A stretch of 64,000 bases of DNA from Actinomycetospora chibensis. Lineage in GTDB: Bacteria; Actinomycetota; Actinomycetes; Mycobacteriales; Pseudonocardiaceae. The notes under the pieces are model-generated. The model ran no database searches. It was given only the letters and a program-made list of their open reading frames with translations, and was not told the origin of the DNA. Both the position numbers and the translations under genes were made by a program. Positions 58,172-64,000 of this stretch are shown here, in pieces. The stretch lies in contig NZ_JAQZAM010000003.1 of NCBI RefSeq assembly GCF_028737215.1, positions 310,001 to 374,000 of the forward strand, written 5' to 3'. The stretch's first letter is position 1. Every line of letters starts with the position of its first letter.

Positions 58172-59707
58172 ATGACGTCCTCCTCGGCCTCGACGCGGCG
58201 TCGACGCGGGACGGTTCAGAAGCTGCCCAGCGGGTCGCTGAGGGTGCGGGTGTACGCCGGGTACGACTCGGTCACGCAGCAACGGCACTACCTCACAGAG
58301 GTCGTTCCGGCTGGACCGAAGGCAGCTGCGCAGGCCGAGAAGGTCCGGACCCGCTTGGCCGCTGAGGTCGATGCGGGACGTCAGCCGCGGACGTCCGCGA
58401 CCGTCGCTCAGCTGATGGAGCGCTACCTGGAGATCGCGCGCGTCGAACCCTCCACGCGCCAGGGCTACGAGGGTCTCGTGCGGAACCACATCGTTCCGCT
58501 GCTCGGCGACCAGCAGGTCGGCCGCGTGCGTGGAGAGGTCTTGGACTCCTTCTACGCCGAGCTCCGGCGGTGCCGTGTGCACTGCCGACGTGGTCGAGCA
58601 ATCGTGGATCACCGCACGCAGGTCGAGCACCAGTGCGATCAGCGCTGTCGTCCGCATCGGTGCCGACCGTTGGGCGAGGGTACGATCCGCCACGCTCACA
58701 ACCTGCTCAATGGAGCATTCTCCTTGGCCGTGCGATGGGAGTGGGTCGGCACGAATCCGGTCGCGACGGCCGTGGCGCCGACCATGCCGGCGCCGAACCC
58801 TGAGCCGCCGACGGCCTCACAGGCGGCCCGCATCGCCTCCGAGGCGTGGAAGGACCCGGCGTGGGGCCTGTTCGTCTGGCTTGCGATGACCACGGGAGCC
58901 AGGCGTGGCGAGCTGTGCGCGCTTCGCTGGAAGCGCATCGACTTCGGAACGGGCGTGCTCTCGATCCGAGGGAGCATCGCCGAGGTCGGGGGTCGGTCGT
59001 GGGAGAAGGACACGAAAACCCACCAGCAGCGCCGTATCGTCCTTGATGCACAGACACTCGCTCTCCTGCGCGCCTTTCTCGTACACACCGCAGAACAAGC
59101 GGCCGCACTCGAGCTTGCGTTGCCAGAGGACGGGTTCGTCTTCTCGCCAAGCCCGGACGGGTCGAGCTGGCCGAAGCCCGGCACGGCGACCCAGCGCTAC
59201 TCCCGCATGTGCGCCCGACTCGGATACGGCATGCACCTTCACCAGCTCCGGCACTACTCGGCGACCGAGCTCATCAGTGGCGGTGTCGACATCCGCACGG
59301 TGGCGGGCCGCCTGGGACACGGGGGAGGGGGAGTCACGACCCTTCGTGTCTACAGCGCGTGGGTCGCCGAGGCAGACCAGCGAGCCTCCACCTCGCTGGC
59401 GGCCCGCATGCCGGACCTTCCCAACCCGGTGTTGGGAGACGGCAGCACCCCGATCGGCAATCCAGTGCTCCCGACGCCGCCGGAGGAGGCGCCGACCGAT
59501 CCATACAGGAAGATTGCAGCCGACCTGAAGGCGGCAATGCGCTGCGGGGTCCTGAAGCCGGGCGATGAGCTCCCGACCATCAAGGACCTTTCCGCTCAGT
59601 ACCAAGTCGCCTTCAGCACGGGTCACCGGGCCGTCGCTCTCCTCGCGGAGAAAGGCCTGATCGTGGTCTCGCGAGGCCGGCGAGCGAGGGTTGCGGGACG
59701 ACGATGA
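58172..59707 (+). CDS. int: tyrosine site-specific integrase with C-terminal GntR-type HTH
   Basis: 511 residues. Arm-binding region about 15-65, core-binding SAM-like domain about 75-200 interrupted by a Cys/His-rich loop (Cys134, Cys138, His147, His153, Cys155, Cys159, His162, Cys164), and a catalytic domain with Arg244, Lys282, His357, Arg360, His383 and Tyr394, all intact. Residues about 445-510 form a GntR winged helix (YRKIAADLKAAMRCGVLKPG, AVALLAEKGLIVV), presumably for self-regulation or directionality. Actinobacterial integrases with the Cys-rich loop are known. No excisionase is adjacent. Confidence 0.9.
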   Translation: MTSSSASTRRRRGTVQKLPSGSLRVRVYAGYDSVTQQRHYLTEVVPAGPKAAAQAEKVRTRLAAEVDAGRQPRTSATVAQLMERYLEIARVEPSTRQGYEGLVRNHIVPLLGDQQVGRVRGEVLDSFYAELRRCRVHCRRGRAIVDHRTQVEHQCDQRCRPHRCRPLGEGTIRHAHNLLNGAFSLAVRWEWVGTNPVATAVAPTMPAPNPEPPTASQAARIASEAWKDPAWGLFVWLAMTTGARRGELCALRWKRIDFGTGVLSIRGSIAEVGGRSWEKDTKTHQQRRIVLDAQTLALLRAFLVHTAEQAAALELALPEDGFVFSPSPDGSSWPKPGTATQRYSRMCARLGYGMHLHQLRHYSATELISGGVDIRTVAGRLGHGGGGVTTLRVYSAWVAEADQRASTSLAARMPDLPNPVLGDGSTPIGNPVLPTPPEEAPTDPYRKIAADLKAAMRCGVLKPGDELPTIKDLSAQYQVAFSTGHRAVALLAEKGLIVVSRGRRARVAGRR

Positions 59708-59780
59708 CCGCAGCGCGGCGTTTGCGCGCTCGTCCGCTGCCCCGGGGCGCTAACCTCCCACGACCCCCGTGCCAGATGGC

Positions 59781-60731
59781 CTACCTGCGGACGATCGCAA
59801 CTGGGCAATCGGCCCGGTTGAGCACCGAGTGGGTCACCGAGCCGAACAGTCGCCGCCCGAGCACGCTGCGGTCCCGTTGGCCGACCACCAGCAGCGCCGC
59901 GCCGTCGGACTCCTCGACCAGGACGTCGGCCGCGGAGCCGTGTCGGCAGACGGTGGTGGCGCTGACGGTGGGGAAGGCCAGGCGCAGTCGGGCGATGGCG
60001 GTCACAAGTCGGGGCCACGACAAACTCTCGACGCCGACCGCTGGGGCGACCTCGTGAAGGACGTCGTCGACAAGGTCGGGTGGCCGCGCGACGAGCGCCG
60101 TCAGGTCGACGCGGCGTTGCGCGGCGGCGCGGAACCCGAACTCGAGCATGGATACCGACGGTGACGAGCCGCCGATGCCCACCACGACCCGCCCCGCCTC
60201 CCGGCGCCGTCGCGTACCGATGCCCGGTGCTGCGGCGGACTCGGGAGACTTCAGCCGGACGACGGCGACCGGGCACATCGCGTAGGCCGCCACCCCGAGG
60301 CACACCGGCCCCCCGGACCGTGAACCCGTCCGGCGGGCTGTGTTCCCGACGACGAGTAGGTCTGCGCGCTGGCCGAGAAGTGCGGGGACCGCTGCGCCGA
60401 CCACCGAGCGGGCATGGACCGTGGTGTCGGATGCAATGGCGCGGGCGCGACCGACCGCCTCCTCGAGCAGCGGATCACTGCTGGTGTGCGCGGGCGGCCC
60501 GTCGCCTGTCCGTCGTTGGTGCGCGCGCACGAGCGCCGGCTGCGCGTGCACGATGCTGAGGTCGCAGGAACGGGCTGCTGCCTCGGCGGCCGCCCATTCC
60601 ACGGCGGCTAGTCCGGCAGCACCCCCGTCGGTGCCGACGACGACCGCGGGCGACGGCAGGCCGCTCACGAGTTCCCGCCACCCGTCAGCAGATCCTGGTG
60701 TGCCGAGGTCCCCACGTCCGCCCGCCTCCAT
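59781..60731 (-). CDS. tandem universal stress protein (USP)
   Basis: 316 residues, two USP domains (about 27-160 and 180-315). The first has VVVGTDGGAAGLAAVEWA and LLVVGNTARR; the second VVVGIGGSSPSVSML and LLVVGQRDRSVLGRRLFGSV with a G-2x-G-9x-G-S/T ATP-binding pattern. The DGG/GGS variants replace the usual DGS. ATP-binding USPs act in dormancy or stress signalling. The first 20 residues may be extra; GTG 60668 is an alternative start. Confidence 0.85.
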   Translation of the reverse strand: MEAGGRGDLGTPGSADGWRELVSGLPSPAVVVGTDGGAAGLAAVEWAAAEAAARSCDLSIVHAQPALVRAHQRRTGDGPPAHTSSDPLLEEAVGRARAIASDTTVHARSVVGAAVPALLGQRADLLVVGNTARRTGSRSGGPVCLGVAAYAMCPVAVVRLKSPESAAAPGIGTRRRREAGRVVVGIGGSSPSVSMLEFGFRAAAQRRVDLTALVARPPDLVDDVLHEVAPAVGVESLSWPRLVTAIARLRLAFPTVSATTVCRHGSAADVLVEESDGAALLVVGQRDRSVLGRRLFGSVTHSVLNRADCPVAIVRR

Positions 60732-60793
60732 CCTGTCGTGCCGCAGATGCCGTGGCCCCCAGCTTCATCCGCGAGTCGATGATGGGCTTTGTA

Positions 60794-60840
60794 GGGACGA
60801 CCAACGTGGTCGCGCTCCTTTGTCGTCCCGCGAGGAGCGC
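60794..60840. repeat. nested inverted repeats between two USP genes
   Basis: Three overlapping dyads: GGGACGAC/GTCGTCCC (60794-60829), CGACCA/TGGTCG (60798-60812) and GCGCTCCT/AGGAGCGC (60812-60840). Alternative hairpins are possible, so it could be the terminator of the upstream USP gene, an attenuator or an operator. Confidence 0.55.
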
Positions 60841-60862
60841 GGGATGGGTGGGTAGATGCGGT

Positions 60863-61738
60863 TCACGCCGCCGACGATCGTTCGATGATCGGCATCGGTC
60901 TGACCACCGCGGTCGGACAGGGTGCGTGGTGCAGGACGGCGTGGCTGACCGAACCGAAGAGGGCTCCGGTGACGCAGCCGCGTCCGCGAGATCCGACCAC
61001 CAGGAGCGCAGCGCCGATCGACTCGAGGGCGAGGGCACGAGCGGGTTCCTCGAGCACGAGGGTCGGCCGGACGTCGACACGCGGGAACCGGTTCCGCCAC
61101 GGCGCGAGGGCGGCCGCGAGCCGGTGTCGTTCGACGGCCTCGGTCGCGGTCCAGTCCTCCCCGCGACCCTCGAAGTCAGCTGGCGGTCTCGGGGTCCAGG
61201 CGTGCAGAGCGGTGATCCCAACGCCGCGCTGGGCCGCTGCGGCGAACGCGAAGCCGATCGCGGTTCTCGACCGGTCGGAGCCGTCGATGCCGACGACCAC
61301 CCGCGTGCGTGACGGACCGTGTCCACGCTCGCGGGCCGGGGGGACCACGACGACGGGACACGCCGCCCGGGAGCACGTCGCGATGCTCACCGAGCCTGCC
61401 AGTGCGGCACGGACCGGCCCCAGGCCGCGGGTGCCCACCACGAGCAATTGCGCGGGCTGCGATGCGAGGGCCGGTGCGGCGCCTCCGACGATGGTCCTAC
61501 TGGTCACCTCGATGTCCGGAGTGGTCACTCGGACCCGCTCCTGGGCTCGGCGCAGCAGCACCACGCTCGCACCGTCTGTGCCCGAGACCGGAACGAACGG
61601 CCCTGGCGCCACCGGTGGCGAGCACGCGTTCACGATGAGGAGCGGGCAGCCGCGCGCCGCGGCCTCGGCGGCCGCCCAGTCCAGCGCGTCCCACGCCGAG
61701 CGTGACCCATCGACGCCGACGACCACCGGCTCGCCCAC
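60863..61738 (-). CDS. tandem universal stress protein (USP)
   Basis: 291 residues, two USP domains: VVVGVDGSRSAWDALDWA and LVVGTRGLGPVRAALAGSV (1-145), then VVVGIDGSDRSRTAIGFA and LVVGSRGRGCVTGALFGSV (150-285), both with intact ATP-binding loops. GGAGGT six nt before GTG 61738 fixes the start. Upstream is an unusually AT-rich promoter zone. Probably stress- or hypoxia-induced, as USP genes are in mycobacteria, though no DosR box was recognised. Confidence 0.9.
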   Translation of the reverse strand: MGEPVVVGVDGSRSAWDALDWAAAEAAARGCPLLIVNACSPPVAPGPFVPVSGTDGASVVLLRRAQERVRVTTPDIEVTSRTIVGGAAPALASQPAQLLVVGTRGLGPVRAALAGSVSIATCSRAACPVVVVPPARERGHGPSRTRVVVGIDGSDRSRTAIGFAFAAAAQRGVGITALHAWTPRPPADFEGRGEDWTATEAVERHRLAAALAPWRNRFPRVDVRPTLVLEEPARALALESIGAALLVVGSRGRGCVTGALFGSVSHAVLHHAPCPTAVVRPMPIIERSSAA

Positions 61739-61764
61739 GCGAACACCTCCGACGAACGGGTTCC

Positions 61765-61812
61765 GCCAGGAATAAAGAATCGTAACACGATATAGATGCA
61801 GACAGTAGCTTC
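61765..61812 (-). promoter_or_regulatory. AT-rich promoter zone of the USP gene
   Basis: The most AT-rich stretch in the window (CTATATCGTGTTACGATTCT on the minus strand). TATATC and TTTATT are possible -10 hexamers about 30-60 nt before GTG 61738. Also a candidate binding zone for a nucleoid protein. Confidence 0.5.
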
Positions 61813-62445
61813 CCGTGAGAGATCAGCGGTTGCAGGGCAACGGACCGTCGCGGGCTCAGATCGACGCCGAGCCGTCCGCTGAGCGCACTTCGTTGTGGGG
61901 AATCAGGCCGTGCTCGCGCACCGGTCTCCTCGCTGGAGCGCAACTAGGGTCGCACGCCGAACCGGGAACGGGCCAACGCCTCGAAGTCCTCAACTGCAGC
62001 ACCGTCGAGCTCGTCGACCGCGCGCAGGGCCAACAGCCTCGCCGAACGGCAGGTGGACCCCGGCGACCGTCCCACCGTGCGGGTCGGGCTGACACCGACC
62101 GGGGCAGCGGGTGCCGGCTGTGGTGAGCCCGCTGCACCAAGACCAGATGCGCCGTGTGGTGGGGCCGCTGCGTCCGTGAAACGGAACCCGCTGCCGAGGA
62201 CGCCGACAGCGCCTGACGTCGCACGGGAGCTGTCGGCGACCACAACGAGAAGGTCGTTGCTCCGATGCGAACGGTCATCGATCGCCACCCACCGCTGCGG
62301 GCAGCGAGGTGCTGGTGGTGGTGGAAGAGCGTTCTTGTCGTGGCGGCACGGGACCAGCCCTCCAGATTGTGCTGTTGGCACAACCCGAAGGAGCGTCGAA
62401 CACGAGAAGTTCGCAGTCAGAGGTTTCCGATGACGAGGGGTGGGC
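61813..62445. other. 633-bp region without a confident gene
   Basis: No open frame reads like a known protein. On the minus strand, about 61944-62170 translates to a peptide ending LDGAAVEDFEALARSRFGVRP that looks like a real C-terminus but lacks an upstream domain, so it may be the remnant of a decayed gene. Low-complexity elsewhere. Confidence 0.4.
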
Positions 62446-63057
62446 GTGGCCGAAGAAGAGCGAACTATCATGCCGGGAACAGCGTGCTCGCTCGAATTGG
62501 ACGCAGGGCAATCGGTCGACATCATCGACGTCAAGGGGCAACAGGTCGCCGACCTGGTCGCGTTCTCGCTGACGAACGTCGACCGTGAGTGGCTGTCACC
62601 CACCCACACCCGGTCGTCGTTGGGTCGGCTCAAGTTACGTCGTCTAGACCCACTCCTGACCAATTTCCGGCGAATGATCCTGAAGCTCGTCCACAATGAC
62701 GTCGGAGTCCACGACATGACCTTTGCCTCGTGCGACAGGCAGCGCTACCTGCTCGGCTACGGTATAGCCGAACATCCCAACTGCCGCGAGGCGCTCTCTC
62801 GAGTTCTCCTGCCGTACGGCATCCCCGTCCACCGAATTCCGGACCCGATCAACCTGTTCCAGAACTCGACGGTCGATGCAGACGGAGTGATCGAGACGAT
62901 CGCCCCGACGAGTCGGGCGGGCGACCGGCTGTCGCTGGTGGCCACGATGAACACGCTGCTCGCCGTGGCTGCCTGTCCGCAGGACCAGAGCCCCTGCAAC
63001 GGATGGGCACCTACTCCCATCGCGCTGCGCGCCCCCATCGGTGCATTCGCGCCGTGA
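62446..63057 (+). CDS. DUF1989 (urea carboxylase-associated) family protein
   Basis: 203 residues. Conserved DUF1989 features: QVADLVAFSL, LSPTHTRSS, HDMTFASCD, NLFQNSTVDADG, and AVAACPQDQSPCNG. The Cys and His residues suggest a metal site, seen in urea carboxylase-associated proteins that help in guanidine/urea metabolism. Here no urea carboxylase genes are nearby. GTG 62446 has GAGGGG five nt upstream; ATG 62470 is an alternative. Confidence 0.85.
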   Translation: MAEEERTIMPGTACSLELDAGQSVDIIDVKGQQVADLVAFSLTNVDREWLSPTHTRSSLGRLKLRRLDPLLTNFRRMILKLVHNDVGVHDMTFASCDRQRYLLGYGIAEHPNCREALSRVLLPYGIPVHRIPDPINLFQNSTVDADGVIETIAPTSRAGDRLSLVATMNTLLAVAACPQDQSPCNGWAPTPIALRAPIGAFAP

Positions 63058-63105
63058 CGGGCCGCGCAGCTCACCGCTGTGCCCTTCGGTCGGAGTCGAA
63101 GACGA

Positions 63106-63978
63106 TCAGGTGTCCGGAGGCACGACCAGCACCGCTCGGTGTCCGTGGCGGAGTAATGCCCTGGCGTTGCTGCCGAGCAGACGCTCTCGCAATGTCGATC
63201 GTCGGCGGGAGGCGACCACGATCACGCCGACGCCCTGCGCTGCGGCTTCCTCGGCGAGAGTGTCGGCCACGCTGCGCGGCCCGAACTCTTCGGTGGCTAG
63301 TTTGACCGTCTCCGGCGGTAGCCCCTCCTCGCTGTTTCGGCCCGCCACCTCTGGCTCGATCGCGACCCGTGGGCTGGGCCCGCCGAAGATCGCTGGGGTC
63401 CCGACGTAGCGGACGAGCTGCAGTCGGTCGCGGAACAGGTCTGCGGCGACGACCCGCGCTCGATCGGCGGCGGGGGACCCGTCGTGCGCGATCATCACCG
63501 CGCCGCCCACGGCGGCGGCGCGCTCCTCGGCCAGCAATGGCGGTACGACCAGCACTGGCGTCGAGCTGTAGTTGACCGTGGTGCGCGAGACGCTACTGAA
63601 CAAGCCTGGGAGCCCCCAGGCGCCGCGAGAGCCAACCACGACAACCGCGGGCCGGAACCGCTCGGCGAGCTCCGCGAGTGCCAGGCCTTCGCCCCCGTGG
63701 ACCTCGTGCACGAATGGTTCTGCCGTCCAGCCCGCCGCCTCGGCGAGGGTGACTCCCCTCGCGGCCACGCTGTTCGCCGTTGAGGCCGCCTCCCGCCGCA
63801 CCAGCCTCCACAGATGATCGCCGTTCCAGGCCCGCCGCGCGAGCCGGCGATGCATGGTGGAATCGGCGCCGGGCGCGGTCCAGAGGTGGGCCACCCGGGC
63901 GTGACGAAGCGGCATCAGCTCCGCAGCGATCGAGACGGCGGTCATGGCGGCATGAGACCCGTCGAAACCGAGCAGCAC
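63106..63978 (-). CDS. tandem universal stress protein (USP), start possibly beyond window
   Basis: 290 residues visible, two USP domains (LLGFDGSHAAMTAVSIAAEL and VVVVGSRGAWGLPGLFSSV; then MIAHDGSPAADRARVVA and VIVVASRRRSTLRERLLGS). The frame stays open to the window edge (DGSVLLGFDGS), and USPs start shortly before this motif, so the true start may lie past 64000. Faces the DUF1989 gene tail to tail. Confidence 0.85.
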   Translation of the reverse strand: MLLGFDGSHAAMTAVSIAAELMPLRHARVAHLWTAPGADSTMHRRLARRAWNGDHLWRLVRREAASTANSVAARGVTLAEAAGWTAEPFVHEVHGGEGLALAELAERFRPAVVVVGSRGAWGLPGLFSSVSRTTVNYSSTPVLVVPPLLAEERAAAVGGAVMIAHDGSPAADRARVVAADLFRDRLQLVRYVGTPAIFGGPSPRVAIEPEVAGRNSEEGLPPETVKLATEEFGPRSVADTLAEEAAAQGVGVIVVASRRRSTLRERLLGSNARALLRHGHRAVLVVPPDT

Positions 63979-64000
63979 CGAACCGTCGCCTCGACGGCCC

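Noticed and set aside
59781-63978. DosR-type boxes controlling the USP genes
   Set aside because: No GGGACT-N-AGTCCC-like dyad of the right spacing was found in the promoter gaps; GGGACGAC/GTCGTCCC at 60794 has a 20-nt spacer and does not fit.
1-64000. CRISPR arrays, rRNA genes, insertion sequences or replication origins
   Set aside because: No regularly spaced repeats, rRNA-like sequence, transposase genes or DnaA-box clusters were seen in the window.

Overview
The window is a GC-rich (about 73% by eye) actinobacterial chromosome segment with GTG-heavy starts, many ATGA/GTGA stop-start overlaps and typical actinobacterial genes: WhiB1-type WhiB, DUF3145, DUF3052, AhpE, an ECF41 sigma factor and homodimeric AceE. 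The block fabF-acpP-fabH-fabD-fasR/aceE/DUF3052/ahpE resembles the mycobacterial and streptomycete arrangement. The combination suggests Pseudonocardiales (Pseudonocardia or Actinomycetospora-like); this is inference, as no rRNA is present.

Layout. 1-2.6 kb: tail of an upstream gene, an alpha/beta hydrolase, an SDR and a double-hotdog thioesterase. 2.6-17.2 kb: aerobic cobalamin cluster, with cobL-cobM-cobK on plus, cobG-cobH-cobIJ on minus and cobN on plus. It encloses a single-polypeptide ECF-type ABC transporter and an ArsR-controlled operon of four small genes. 17.2-25.7 kb: DMT exporter, NlpC/P60 hydrolase, MerR regulator opposite an ECF41 sigma factor with its usual oxidoreductase and membrane partners, TetR opposite a flavin monooxygenase operon, tsaD and a small DUF2795-like gene. 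25.7-31.7 kb: signalling genes (PP2C phosphatase with zinc ribbon, PemK/MazF-like protein, membrane Ser/Thr kinase), a MerR-like/Cys-rich small-protein pair and a second flavin monooxygenase. 31.9-38.7 kb: very large CtpI-like P-type ATPase, DUF2188 Ala/Lys-rich stress protein and WhiB. 38.7-47.6 kb: SDR-DUF2867, GCS2 ligase, Nudix, acyl-CoA dehydrogenase, GGDEF protein, a 46-residue peptide made almost only of DSNWH repeats, MFS exporter, DUF3145 and a membrane-anchored protein. 47.6-58 kb: FAS-II operon, PucR-type regulator, pirin, cold-shock protein, aceE, DUF3052 and ahpE. 58-64 kb: tRNA-Val(TAC) followed by a tyrosine integrase with a C-terminal GntR domain, then three tandem-USP genes and a DUF1989 protein, which looks like the start of an integrated accessory island running off the window.

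How the genes work together. The cob genes supply most of the corrin-ring steps from precorrin-2 to cobalt insertion. Several regulator genes have perfect inverted repeats in their own promoter regions: ArsR at 8355, MerR at 19463, TetR at 22169 and 22194, and the FasR-like regulator at 51193. Five genes show a TAnnnT hexamer 6-7 nt before the start codon, the signature of leaderless transcripts. A recurrent family of long palindromes serves as intergenic terminators, and related palindromic elements sit in frame inside cobG and cobN. The most novel-looking item is the DSNWH repeat peptide at 44885-45025, which has its own ribosome binding site and a perfect 41-bp terminator palindrome just downstream.
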